64,000 bases of DNA, taken from assembly GCA_902797965.1 (NCBI GenBank), contig CADBUY010000002.1, forward strand, positions 186,001-250,000. The letters run 5' to 3'. The notes under the pieces were generated by a model, which worked only from the letters and a program-made list of their open reading frames with translations, did no database searches and was not told the DNA's origin. The first letter of the stretch is position 1. Each line of letters starts with the position of its first letter. Shown one piece after another: positions 14,972-24,407 of the stretch. The DNA is from an uncultured bacterium (lineage in GTDB: Bacteria > Cyanobacteriota > Vampirovibrionia > Gastranaerophilales > Gastranaerophilaceae). A program made the translations under genes and the position numbers.

Positions 14972-17900
14972 ATGTTATTAAATTTTATTAAAGCAGATTT
15001 TCGAGAGCATGCACTTATCGAAAAATATTTTGAACTTATCTCTAAAGGCGTAAAACCAGCAGAGATATTGGTTCTTGCACAAAACTCAAGCATAAAAAAG
15101 AAACTTCAAAATCTTATTCTTGAAAAAATTCCGATTAATGCAATTGAAAAAATTAATATCCATTCTTTTTTCTCGATTGTATATAATACTTTACAAGAAA
15201 ACTGGTGTTTTATAGAAAATTCCGTAAAAGGTGAAAAATCTTTCATTCTCCCTAACCTTGTCGGACTCGAAGTTTCACAGTTCCTCCTAAAGGATCTTTT
15301 GAAAAATATAGTTGTCAAAGGATATAATTCAAAAAAATCACTTATTCACCAAATTTTTAGAAGGTATTCCCTTATTGTTCAAAACAATTTATCAAATGAT
15401 GAAGTTAAAGAAAGAGCAAAAATTTTAAAAGAATCTTTTGCAGAAGATGCTGAACATATTTTAAAAAAACTTCTTAAAGTTACTTTGGATAAAAGAAGTT
15501 TTGATTACCTGCGCCAAACTTTAATTTTTAACTTTGTATATAAAAATACTGATTTTTTTAAAAACATAAAATATTTACTTATTGATGACGCTGATGAAAT
15601 GACGCCTGTTTGTTTTGATTTTATAGAGTACCTTAAACCACAGTTAAAAGACTGGTTGATTTGTTTTGACTCACTAGGTTCTTCAAGATGCGGATATTTA
15701 AGTGCAGATACTTCTATTGAATACAAATTGCAAAAACTTTTTGGAGAAGATGTCACGACTGACAATACCACATTTAAAAATGGGGAAATCATTTTTTCTA
15801 ACGTCATAGAGAATAAACAGGAAAAATTAGAAAACTTTAGTTTAACATCACTTTCAAAACGCGCCGAAATTCTTGATTTTACAATTCAGAAAATAAAACA
15901 ACTTCTTCAACAAAATAATATTAATCCTTGCGATATAACAATTATTACTCCTCTTCAAGATGACATGCTTCGATTTACTTTATCGGAAAACCTTGAACGA
16001 ACCTGCAATCTTGTATTTTTGAGCGGTAGCGAAAAACTGATAAGCAATCCTCTGGTAAAAGCAAGCCTAAACATTTTAAAACTTATGTGCGGTCTTGATG
16101 TTTCAGAAATTGATTTAAGAAGCATTGTATCTGATTATATCGGAATTCCGCTAATCTACGCAAAAGAGATTTTTGATTCATATAAAAAAACAAACTCTCT
16201 TCCTGAAAAAATCGAAAAATATAATGACAAATATCAAAATTTTTATAACGCATTTCAGGAAATCAAAAATAAAGATGAAAAGCTATCACTCAAAGTTTTT
16301 GAGATGTTCACAAGAGTTGTAAACAGAATAGACAAAACAAAAATTAATAAATTCAATTTCTTTATAAAAGAGCTGAGAGATTTTGAAAACGTTCTTGGAA
16401 TAAAAGGGGTTAATGAAAGAATTGAAGATATTATTATTCATTTTGAAAACTCAATTATTGCAGAAAATCCAAACTCAACACTAGATATACAAAAATATGA
16501 TTTGATAATCGCAACTCCGCAAAAAATTATAGATAACAAAATATCATCAAAGTATCAATTCTGGCTTGACGTTTCACATTCGGACTGGGTCAAAACAGAT
16601 ACGGGTCCTTTATATAATGCCTGGGTAATGCAGAAAGACTGGTCAAAAGATGAATATACAATAGAAGATGATATATTTTTATCTCATCAAAAAACAGCAA
16701 GAATTTTAAGAAAATTACTTTTACTTTCAAAGGTTCACACCTATGCTTTGTCAAGCCTTTTTGACCCGTCTGGAGTAGAAAATTTAGGAGGTATTCAGCC
16801 GTATTTGGAAGCTTCAGGAGGTGAAGTATACGAAGCACGACCGGCTTATACAATTACACCAAGAGATGACCAAAAACCTGTATTAGAATACAAAAAAGGT
16901 TCAATGGCTATTTCTGCCGTTCCGGGAGCAGGCAAAACTACGATACTGCTGCTGCTTATTATAAAACTTATGTTGAGAGGGGTTAACCCTGAAAATATTT
17001 ATGTCTTAACCTACATGGATTCTGCTGCAAGAAACTTTAGAGAGAGAATTAAAAACATGTGTCCTGAATCCGTACTTTTGCCAAACATTAGCACAATTCA
17101 TGGACTTGCACTCAGAATTATTAAAGAAAATTCAAACTTTGAAAGACTGAATCTTACTGATGATTTTGAAATCTGTGATGACACACAGAGAATGAGAATT
17201 ATAAGGAATATAGGTTCATCGCTCAAACTTACAAAAACAGAGCTTGAAGATTTTGAAAGAGCCACTTCCATATTTAAACTTCAAGAGGGAAATCTTGATA
17301 CTGCATCTAATGATAAAAAGATTGAAAAATTTAAAAAATTCTTTTTGGAATATCAAAAAGAACTTAAAGACAACAATATGATAGATTATGATGATATCTT
17401 AATTTTTTCAGTTAAGCTATTGGAAAATAATCCTGATATTTTAGAATATTATCAAGATATCTGCGAATACATAATTGAAGATGAAGCTCAGGATTCGTCC
17501 GGAGTTCAACAACGACTTATAGGATTATTAAGCGGTAAACATAAAAATCTGATAAGATGCGGCGACATAAATCAGGCAATTACCACAACCTTTTCAAATG
17601 CAGATGTTGAAGGGTTCAGACATTTTATAAAATCTGCCGATACAACAGTTGAAATGAACCATTCCCAAAGATGCACACAAGATGTCATGAATTTAGCAAA
17701 TAAGCTGGTTGATTGGGGTTCCGGCATACTTCCAAAAGCATTCTTTAAAAGTTATATGCATGGAGTTAAAGGAAAAAATCCAATTTCTGAAAATGCTATT
17801 TTTTCTCAAATTTTTGAAAATCAGTTTGCAGAAAAAAACTACATACTGAAAGAGATTAAGAATATTTTAACAAGAAATAAAGATGCAACAATTGGACTTT

Positions 17901-18787
17901 TGCTAAGAAACAACTTTCAAGTAGCAACTTGGACATCATTCATTAATGATGCCGGACTAAAAACCATAACAAGAAGTGAATCTCTTGGTCAAAAAGGTGT
18001 TTTTAATACTATTTTTTCAATACTTCAGTTTATACAAAATCCTTTTGATAACGAGATTTTAGCATCTACCTATGAAAAGCTGGCTGAATTAGGTTTTTAT
18101 AAACAAAGATTACAACTCGAAATCAGGAACTCAAAAGAACCTTTTATCCAAAGCAATGGAGATGATATTGAAAGTAATTCTTTAGTACAATTCTTATGGG
18201 ATATGCAATATTGGCTTAATTCTTCAACTCTTCCATTGGAAGAACTGGTTATCAGAATTGGTCTTTTTTATTATACAAGTGACATAGAAAAATCAAATGT
18301 ATACCTAATTGCAATTCTTGTTAAAAGATTGAACACGACAGGCAAGTTTAACCAAACACTGCAAAGACTTGAAGAGCTTGCTAAACGCCCATCATTAAGC
18401 GGATTTAAGTTTTTCTCTGAAGAGGAAGACAAAGATGCCGCTAAAGGAAAAGTTCAAATTATGACACTACATAAATCAAAAGGTGATGAATTTGATTATG
18501 TATTCCTGCCTGAGATGAGCGAAAAATCTTTATCAATTGATGTTTCAAAAGCAAAATTAAAATCATCTTCAACATTTATGGAAGATGTTAAATCTTTTAA
18601 CCCTAAATACAAGCGTAAAACAGAGTTAGAATTAAAAGAATTTAATTCCGAAGAAACTCTAAGGCTTCTATACGTTGCAATAACAAGAGCGCAAAGAAAA
18701 CTCTTTATAACAACCGCCTCAAAAACAAAAGCATTTGGAAAAGAGATGGCACAAGAGCCCAGTATAATTTTTGAAACAATTTTATAA
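14972..18787 (+). CDS. Tandem UvrD/Rep-type SF1 helicase with degenerate N-terminal helicase module
   Basis: A 1271-residue protein. The C-terminal half is a complete SF1 helicase: AVPGAGKTTI (Walker A, Lys ~655), VLTYMDSAARNFRERI (Ia), IIEDEAQDSS (Walker B, ~836), RCGDINQAI (III), VQIMTLHKSKGDEFDYVF (V) and RLLYVAITRAQRKL (VI). The N-terminal half has helicase-like relics: ILVLAQNSSIKKKLQ, INIHSFFSIVY and YLLIDDADEMTP at ~205. It lacks any Walker A, starting at MLLNFIKADF. The layout recalls AddB-type inactivated helicases fused ahead of an active motor. A role in DNA repair or recombination is likely. Alone in its transcription unit. Confidence 0.8.
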   Translation: MLLNFIKADFREHALIEKYFELISKGVKPAEILVLAQNSSIKKKLQNLILEKIPINAIEKINIHSFFSIVYNTLQENWCFIENSVKGEKSFILPNLVGLEVSQFLLKDLLKNIVVKGYNSKKSLIHQIFRRYSLIVQNNLSNDEVKERAKILKESFAEDAEHILKKLLKVTLDKRSFDYLRQTLIFNFVYKNTDFFKNIKYLLIDDADEMTPVCFDFIEYLKPQLKDWLICFDSLGSSRCGYLSADTSIEYKLQKLFGEDVTTDNTTFKNGEIIFSNVIENKQEKLENFSLTSLSKRAEILDFTIQKIKQLLQQNNINPCDITIITPLQDDMLRFTLSENLERTCNLVFLSGSEKLISNPLVKASLNILKLMCGLDVSEIDLRSIVSDYIGIPLIYAKEIFDSYKKTNSLPEKIEKYNDKYQNFYNAFQEIKNKDEKLSLKVFEMFTRVVNRIDKTKINKFNFFIKELRDFENVLGIKGVNERIEDIIIHFENSIIAENPNSTLDIQKYDLIIATPQKIIDNKISSKYQFWLDVSHSDWVKTDTGPLYNAWVMQKDWSKDEYTIEDDIFLSHQKTARILRKLLLLSKVHTYALSSLFDPSGVENLGGIQPYLEASGGEVYEARPAYTITPRDDQKPVLEYKKGSMAISAVPGAGKTTILLLLIIKLMLRGVNPENIYVLTYMDSAARNFRERIKNMCPESVLLPNISTIHGLALRIIKENSNFERLNLTDDFEICDDTQRMRIIRNIGSSLKLTKTELEDFERATSIFKLQEGNLDTASNDKKIEKFKKFFLEYQKELKDNNMIDYDDILIFSVKLLENNPDILEYYQDICEYIIEDEAQDSSGVQQRLIGLLSGKHKNLIRCGDINQAITTTFSNADVEGFRHFIKSADTTVEMNHSQRCTQDVMNLANKLVDWGSGILPKAFFKSYMHGVKGKNPISENAIFSQIFENQFAEKNYILKEIKNILTRNKDATIGLLLRNNFQVATWTSFINDAGLKTITRSESLGQKGVFNTIFSILQFIQNPFDNEILASTYEKLAELGFYKQRLQLEIRNSKEPFIQSNGDDIESNSLVQFLWDMQYWLNSSTLPLEELVIRIGLFYYTSDIEKSNVYLIAILVKRLNTTGKFNQTLQRLEELAKRPSLSGFKFFSEEEDKDAAKGKVQIMTLHKSKGDEFDYVFLPEMSEKSLSIDVSKAKLKSSSTFMEDVKSFNPKYKRKTELELKEFNSEETLRLLYVAITRAQRKLFITTASKTKAFGKEMAQEPSIIFETIL

Positions 18788-18789
18788 AT

Positions 18790-18824
18790 AAAGGCAACAG
18801 ATTAATTTTTCATCTGCCGCCTTT
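18790..18824. terminator. Possible bidirectional terminator
   Basis: AAAGGC...AGAT and ATCT...GCCTTT pair around TAATTTTTC in the 66-bp gap between the convergent helicase and HlyD genes. The stem has internal mismatches and the T run is weak, so this is tentative. Confidence 0.4.
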
Positions 18825-18853
18825 AAGTCATTTTTAATATTATTTATAACTTA

Positions 18854-19855
18854 TTATTTATTTTCTCTTACATAAACCTTAGGAACGACTGACATTCCGG
18901 GAATAATTGCGTATTCATTAGGATCTATTTTTTCGGTAAAGACAATCTTAACAGGAATTCTTTGGACAATTTTTACAAAAGAACCAACTGCATTTTCCGG
19001 AGGAAATAAACTTGATTTTGCACCGGAAGCTCTTTGAATACTGTCAACTTTTCCTTTAAATACTTTTTTAGAATAAGTATCAATCTTGATATCAACAGCT
19101 TGACCAACTTTCATTTTTTCTAATTGAGTTTCCTTAAAATTAGCAACTACCCAAACGTCATTTGGAACTATTACGAAAAGCGGGGTACCCGGTTGAACCA
19201 TCATACCGACTTCAACTCTTTTATTTGAAACAGTACCATCGATTGGAGCCTTTACTTCAGTATATTCTTTTGCCAACTTTGCCGCATCGAGTTGTGCCTT
19301 TAATACATTCAAATCAGCATCTGCAACTTTAGCATTGTTAGCAGGATTAGATGAAAATATAGATTGTTCCGCAACAGTTTGTTTTGCTTTTATTGCATCA
19401 AGATTAGTTCTTGCTTTATCCAACGTTTGTTTAGAAACCGCACCTGCTTTATAAAGATTTTCATATCTTTCAACATCTTTTTGCGCAAGTTCAATTTCTG
19501 AATTTGCAGCATTTAAGTTTGCATGTGCATTACTTTGATTTAAAACTGCTCTATCATAGGCTGCTTGTGCCTGCGCTAGTTTTACATTGTAATCTCTTTG
19601 ATCAATTACTGCAACAACATCACCGGCTTTTACAGGCTGGTTATCCTTTACCATAACTTTTACTATTTCACCTGCAACCTTAGGAGAAACTGAAACGGTT
19701 GTAGTTTCTACATAAGCATCGTCAGTAGACTGATAACCAAGCAAGTCATATATATAATATGCACCTAATATTACGGCAACAACTGCTATAAATGTAAAAA
19801 TATAACGTTTTTTTACCGGTAATTTTTTTTCTTCCATAACCTTTTCTTCACTCAT
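18854..19855 (-). CDS. HlyD/EmrA-family membrane-fusion protein
   Basis: A 333-residue periplasmic adaptor of drug efflux systems, anchored by one N-terminal helix (residues ~17-40, YIFTFIAVVAVILGAYYIYD). STDDAYVETTTVSVSPKVAG and VKDNQPVKAGDVVAVID are the first biotinyl-lipoyl half. A long coiled coil follows (AQAQAAYDRAVL to AKLAKEY), then APIDGTVSNKRVEVGMMVQPG (second lipoyl half) and a beta-barrel. It lies 15 bp after the MarR gene on the same strand, so it is probably repressed by it. No inner-membrane pump gene follows. Confidence 0.92.
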   Translation of the reverse strand: MSEEKVMEEKKLPVKKRYIFTFIAVVAVILGAYYIYDLLGYQSTDDAYVETTTVSVSPKVAGEIVKVMVKDNQPVKAGDVVAVIDQRDYNVKLAQAQAAYDRAVLNQSNAHANLNAANSEIELAQKDVERYENLYKAGAVSKQTLDKARTNLDAIKAKQTVAEQSIFSSNPANNAKVADADLNVLKAQLDAAKLAKEYTEVKAPIDGTVSNKRVEVGMMVQPGTPLFVIVPNDVWVVANFKETQLEKMKVGQAVDIKIDTYSKKVFKGKVDSIQRASGAKSSLFPPENAVGSFVKIVQRIPVKIVFTEKIDPNEYAIIPGMSVVPKVYVRENK

Positions 19856-19870
19856 TTTTCTTTTTCCTTA

Positions 19871-20329
19871 TTATATTTGTATCTTTAATGACTCATGTAA
19901 AATTCGTCTTAAATCCGCCAAAAGTTCTCCTACTCTTGCAATATCGGTATTATCAATATGTTCTTTTATTGACTTATAGTGAGGACTTATTCTTTCAGCC
20001 GCCAATTCTGTTTGTTTTATACCTTGTTCTGTTAACTCAATAAGTTTTACGGGTCTGTTATTTTTCATTGAAAGTTTTCTGACAATAAAACCCTTTTTCT
20101 CAAGAGTATCAAGAATTTTTCCTGTGTTAGCTCTGTCTTTAAGAATTAATTTTGCTAAATCTCTCTGGCATAATTCATGTCTGGCTAATAATGTATCCAA
20201 AATTGAAAATTCTTCAACCGTTAACCCCACATTAAACTGTTCGAATACTTGCGAACCAAGCATCTTACAGTATCTTGCAGTCAATTCTATCTGATAAAAA
20301 ATAGTATCTGTATAGTGTTCTTTTGCCAA
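19871..20329 (-). CDS. MarR-family transcriptional repressor
   Basis: A 152-residue winged-helix regulator. ELCQRDLAKLILKDRANTGK is the helix-turn-helix, TLEKKGFIVRKLSMKNNRPV the wing with the family's basic tip, and LTEQGIKQTELA the dimerisation helix. It is the first gene of a MarR-HlyD unit and is divergent from the TolC-type gene. An 18-bp palindrome 40 bp upstream of its start is the obvious autoregulatory operator. The ligand is unknown; efflux neighbours suggest a toxic small molecule. Confidence 0.92.
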   Translation of the reverse strand: MAKEHYTDTIFYQIELTARYCKMLGSQVFEQFNVGLTVEEFSILDTLLARHELCQRDLAKLILKDRANTGKILDTLEKKGFIVRKLSMKNNRPVKLIELTEQGIKQTELAAERISPHYKSIKEHIDNTDIARVGELLADLRRILHESLKIQI

Positions 20330-20368
20330 GATAAATCCCCTTTAAAAAGAGTATGTTTCTTTTACCAC

Positions 20369-20386
20369 ATGTTGCATTTGCAACAT
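20369..20386. promoter_or_regulatory. Candidate MarR operator (18-bp palindrome)
   Basis: ATGTTGCATTTGCAACAT is a perfect inverted repeat (8-bp arms, 2-base centre) between the divergent marR-hlyD and TolC-type genes. Size and TTGCA core fit known MarR-family sites. It lies nearer marR, so repression of the marR-hlyD unit is the main expectation, possibly of both directions. Confidence 0.75.
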
Positions 20387-20512
20387 ATTTATGTTATCAT
20401 CCATATTAGAAAAAATCAAGGGGTGGGAATAATAAAGATTAGACCTGCTCTTGTTAATATTAAAATATAATAAATTTCCTATAAAATGGATTTTGTATAG
20501 AAAAGGATTATT

Positions 20513-21922
20513 ATGAAGAAATTATTATCAGCAGCAATATTACTATCAATGCTGGGTTCAACATCAGTTTATGCAATTAGTGATAAAACAGTTCTTAATG
20601 CAGGAACAGAAGAAAACATTCAAAAAAATATTTATAAAGATATTAAAACTCGTAAATCTGAAAAAGTTACACCGCAAAAAAATAAGTATGAGTATATTAA
20701 TTTGGCATGGTGGGCTCAATTTAATGATGAATACTTAAATGATTATATTATTCGTGCTATTGAAAATAACAAAGACCTCAAGATGGCAACTCTTACGATT
20801 GATGAATACTACCAAAACGTAAGAATGCAAAGAGCTTCAGAGCTTCCGAACATATCAGCAGGTTTTATGCCCGGTTACGGACACTTTATGGGACAAACTC
20901 AAGGCAACTTTGGTATTCCTATTATAGCAAGCTACGAGCTTGATCTTTTTGGTAAAAACCACAACAAAACAACAGGTATTAAAAAATTATATGAAGCATC
21001 AATCCTTAATGAACAAGCTGCTTATATAGCAATCGCATCTGCTGTAGGAAGCGTTTATGTAAGTATAGTTAAATTAGATGCTCTAATTGATTTACAGGAA
21101 GAAATTGTTACTCTGAGAAAAGAAATTTCAGATATAATGACTGTTTCAAACAAAGAAGGTATCGTATCAACATCAGATCTTGTTAAAGCAAACAAAGCTT
21201 ATATAGCAGGAACGTCCGATTTGGTTGAATTAAAGAAAGAAAGAACAAAATTATTACATCAGCTTGCAGTTCTTGTTGGTGACAGTCCAAATAATATTGA
21301 AGATTACAAACGTTCCGATTATAAAACACTTGCTTTTTCCGGTGTAATTCCCGAAGAAGTAAATTCTGATATTATATTTAACAGACCTGATATTAAGAAA
21401 GCTGAAAAAATGCTTGAAAAAGCAGGTATTGATGTTCGTGTTGCAAGAAAAGAAATGCTTCCGCATGTAAACCTGGGCGGTCTGTTGTTTTTTAACAACA
21501 AATATTTTGAAAGCTTATTTTCAACAAACAATATGATTTGGGGATTTGGCGGCGGCATTATACAGCCTTTATTCCAAGGTTTTTCTCTAACTGCAAATCT
21601 TAAATCAAAGAAAATTGCTTACGAAAAATCGTTAAGGAATTACGAAAAAGTTAACCTGACTTCTATGCAGGAAGTTAATGACTCTCTTGTATCTGTAAAT
21701 ATGGACAGAGAAAAACTAGCTAAACAAAAAAATATTCAGGCTCTTGAACAAAAAGATTTTAAGTTGACTGAAGAAAAATATAAAGAAGGTGTTATTGCAA
21801 AACTTGATTTGGATCAGCAGCAAGAAAATCTTCTTAACGTTCAGAGAATGGTTTATAACACAGAATTTGATTGCATGGTTGACTACATAAACTTCTATAA
21901 AGCTGTTGCGGCAAAAGTATAG
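20513..21922 (+). CDS. TolC/NodT-type outer-membrane efflux protein
   Basis: A 469-residue outer-membrane factor with a signal peptide (MKKLLSAAILLSMLGSTSVYA) and no lipobox. WWAQFNDEYLNDYIIRAIENN and DIKKAEKMLEKAGIDVRVARKEMLPHV match the two repeats of the NodT/TolC family. PIIASYELDLFGKN and FGGGIIQPLFQGFSL are the strand segments, and long helices follow. It forms the trimeric exit duct for the HlyD adaptor encoded divergently. Ends at a strong terminator. Confidence 0.92.
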   Translation: MKKLLSAAILLSMLGSTSVYAISDKTVLNAGTEENIQKNIYKDIKTRKSEKVTPQKNKYEYINLAWWAQFNDEYLNDYIIRAIENNKDLKMATLTIDEYYQNVRMQRASELPNISAGFMPGYGHFMGQTQGNFGIPIIASYELDLFGKNHNKTTGIKKLYEASILNEQAAYIAIASAVGSVYVSIVKLDALIDLQEEIVTLRKEISDIMTVSNKEGIVSTSDLVKANKAYIAGTSDLVELKKERTKLLHQLAVLVGDSPNNIEDYKRSDYKTLAFSGVIPEEVNSDIIFNRPDIKKAEKMLEKAGIDVRVARKEMLPHVNLGGLLFFNNKYFESLFSTNNMIWGFGGGIIQPLFQGFSLTANLKSKKIAYEKSLRNYEKVNLTSMQEVNDSLVSVNMDREKLAKQKNIQALEQKDFKLTEEKYKEGVIAKLDLDQQQENLLNVQRMVYNTEFDCMVDYINFYKAVAAKV

Positions 21923-21937
21923 AAATAAAAATAAGAT

Positions 21938-21972
21938 AAAAAAAGGGTCTGTTTAATAACAGACCTTTTTTG
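21938..21972 (+). terminator. Rho-independent terminator of the TolC-type gene
   Basis: Stem GGTCTGTT/AACAGACC with a TAAT loop, flanked by a run of A before and a run of seven T after, 23 bp past the stop codon. Confidence 0.92.
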
Positions 21973-22029
21973 TTCTCTCTTTTAATCCCTTTTCGGTTAA
22001 TTAATAAGGTATTTTATAAGGATTTTTCT

Positions 22030-23442
22030 TTAACCAACTCCGTAAAAAGATGCTACATTTTGAAGAGCCTGCAAAGTTCTTGGAGTTATTTTCTTATCAC
22101 CGTTTGCCTGTTGAGCCGTTAGCTGAAGTAATTGCTGTTGACCTTGCGCTGTTCGTTTCATATTATCAACTTCAACTTTTGTACCAACATCCTGACCCGC
22201 TATTTTATGAGTTATTTTACCCATAAGCCAACAACCTATTGAACCTCCAATTAATCCGGCAACAGCGCCGATTGCCGTTCCTACTCCAGGAGCAATCGCA
22301 GTACCGGCTGCAGCACCGAGTTTTGCACCTGCCCAAGCACCAATACCTTCACCGACCGCCCAACCTATTGCACTTCCTGCACCTTTTATTGCTGTCTGAC
22401 CTACTTGCTGCATACCTGTGCTTGTATCTTTTGAGAATGCCGTTTTTATCTTGCTGAAATCCATTGCAAATTCCATGCCTGCGAACAACAGACCATTACC
22501 AATACCGCAAGAATGCTTCATAAATTCTTTAAATGTAGTTTTTGCACCTGCATCTGTAACAGCTTTATCTGCGACTTTTGCAATATCTGCTTCATAATGA
22601 GTCGGATTTATAAATTTCTTTCTTAACCAAACAAAAGGTTTATCAATATTAGCCCATCTCATAAATTGAGGGATTCGACCTGTGAAGGCATTAGTTACCC
22701 GTTTAGCTTCTTCTGTCCAGTATGCAATTTGCTTTGCATCCCCTGATGCTAATGCAGCTTTCATTCCTTTAGTAATTCTATCATATTCAGCTTTTCCGTT
22801 TATTGTATTATCAGGATTTATTAATGAACGTCTGAATAAACCTAATTTTGGTTTCATTAAACTTTCAAGTTTGTGCATTCTTGAATAAGCATTACTTACA
22901 ATTTCATATCCGCCTTTTGACTCATTCCTCCATAACTGTCCAAGTAAAGTTTTATCATCCTTTACAGCTTTAAACATCTCATTTACTGCTTTAGTTGAAG
23001 TTAGTGAGTTAATAGGATGAACAATCATTCTCGGATTGTTCATTAATCCAAATGCTGCACCACCTACAGCAGCCCCCATAAAGGATTCTGATGGAGCAGA
23101 ATTTTTGATATAATAATCTCCCAACTCATTTAAATCATCACTCAAACCTTTAAATTGAGGATTACTCCAATCAACCTGCTGACTACCATTAGCAGCTCGC
23201 TCGGCATTACTTTTATCTACCCTTGTCGCATCATTTTGAAGAGTAAATATATCCTGATTATTATATCCTTTAAAATTAGGATTAAAACCAAACATATTTT
23301 GATAATTTGCGTAATTACTCATACTGCCCCCGACATAACCGTTTAGGTAACTCGGACAATTCGTATTAAATCCGGAGTTGCCGCCGTAGAGCATATATTC
23401 CATATTCGCAAGTGAATTTATTGATGGAATTCCCATACGCAA
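22030..23442 (-). CDS. Glycine-zipper protein with two NP(N/Q)FKG tags, unknown function
   Basis: A 470-residue protein I do not recognise. The first ~60 residues are Asn/Tyr/Gly-rich (YLNGYVGGSMSNYANYQNMF) and include NPNFKG, then NPQFKG near residue 96, the tag also seen at 34361 and 37199. A hydrophobic stretch GAAVGGAAFGLM follows at ~125. Residues ~355-415 form a long glycine zipper (GAGSAIGWAVGEGIGAWAG, AIAPGVGTAIGAVAGLIGG), likely membrane-inserting or oligomerising. No signal peptide. The gene is monocistronic. Export by a specialised route or a membrane-disrupting role is possible but unsupported. Confidence 0.7.
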   Translation of the reverse strand: MRMGIPSINSLANMEYMLYGGNSGFNTNCPSYLNGYVGGSMSNYANYQNMFGFNPNFKGYNNQDIFTLQNDATRVDKSNAERAANGSQQVDWSNPQFKGLSDDLNELGDYYIKNSAPSESFMGAAVGGAAFGLMNNPRMIVHPINSLTSTKAVNEMFKAVKDDKTLLGQLWRNESKGGYEIVSNAYSRMHKLESLMKPKLGLFRRSLINPDNTINGKAEYDRITKGMKAALASGDAKQIAYWTEEAKRVTNAFTGRIPQFMRWANIDKPFVWLRKKFINPTHYEADIAKVADKAVTDAGAKTTFKEFMKHSCGIGNGLLFAGMEFAMDFSKIKTAFSKDTSTGMQQVGQTAIKGAGSAIGWAVGEGIGAWAGAKLGAAAGTAIAPGVGTAIGAVAGLIGGSIGCWLMGKITHKIAGQDVGTKVEVDNMKRTAQGQQQLLQLTAQQANGDKKITPRTLQALQNVASFYGVG

Positions 23443-23564
23443 AATACCTAACCTTTATTTAAACTAACCTTATATATATAAAGTTTTGTTTTAGTAAAAA
23501 ATTGACTTTATGTTACAAAATCTTAACAATTTATTTTAGTTATCTTCTCTGATAAAATATTGAT

Positions 23565-24389
23565 ATGGCTGATTTGATTGAAAAACTTAAAGAAATTGGA
23601 TTTAATACATACGAGGCAAAAGTTTATATTGCTCTTCTAAAAAAATATCCCGCTACAGGATACGAAGTCGCTAAACTTGCAGGAATTCCGCAGTCAAGAA
23701 CGTATGATACACTCAAGGTTTTGGAAGATAAAAATATTGTAATTGCAGCTAACACAAAGCCTATTACTTATACTCCGATTAAACCAAAACAGCTTACGCA
23801 GAAAGTTCAGAAAAAAATTAATTCAACAATCAACTTTCTTGATAAACATCTGCCAAATGTTAAAGATGACTATAATGAGCCAATCATAACTATTACTGAC
23901 AAACAAAACATTCAGGATAAAATTGTTGAAGTAATCCAAAATGCAAAACGCGAAATATATATGGAAGTTTGGTCACAAGATTACAAAGTTTTTGAAAAAG
24001 AACTTCTAAATGCCTATAACAGAAATGTAGAAATACGAATTGTCGGATATGACAATTTTCAGTCACGTTTCGGACTTGTTTTTGAACATGCATTTGCAAG
24101 AGATATTGAACTTTCGCTTGGCGGCAGAATGATAATTATTGCAGCAGACGATAACGAGGGTATTATCGGGAAAATATCCTCACTAAAAAATGACATTTCA
24201 GATACAAGTATCATCTGGACTAAAAATCAGGGAATCGTATTCATAATAAAAGAATTTATTGTCCATGATATGTATCTTATAGATGTAGAAGAAAATCTTG
24301 TTGAACAAATGAAATACATATACGGCAAAGGCTTCAAGCGCCTTAAAGACAAAGTTCTTGGCTCAAATGCCACATATATAATACACTAA
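23565..24389 (+). CDS. TrmB-family transcriptional regulator
   Basis: A 274-residue regulator. The N-terminal winged helix shows the TrmB signature: EIGFNTYEAKVYIALLKKYPATGYEVAKLAGIP up to SRTYDTLKVLEDK. A short coiled linker leads to a C-terminal sensor domain (IYMEVWSQDYKVFEKELLNA to GGRMIIIAADDNEG), the PLD-like fold that binds sugars in archaeal and bacterial homologues. The effector is unknown, and no sugar transporter is adjacent. It stands alone, convergent with the DUF115 gene. Confidence 0.88.
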   Translation: MADLIEKLKEIGFNTYEAKVYIALLKKYPATGYEVAKLAGIPQSRTYDTLKVLEDKNIVIAANTKPITYTPIKPKQLTQKVQKKINSTINFLDKHLPNVKDDYNEPIITITDKQNIQDKIVEVIQNAKREIYMEVWSQDYKVFEKELLNAYNRNVEIRIVGYDNFQSRFGLVFEHAFARDIELSLGGRMIIIAADDNEGIIGKISSLKNDISDTSIIWTKNQGIVFIIKEFIVHDMYLIDVEENLVEQMKYIYGKGFKRLKDKVLGSNATYIIH

Positions 24390-24407
24390 ACAAAATCCGA
24401 TATTTGT

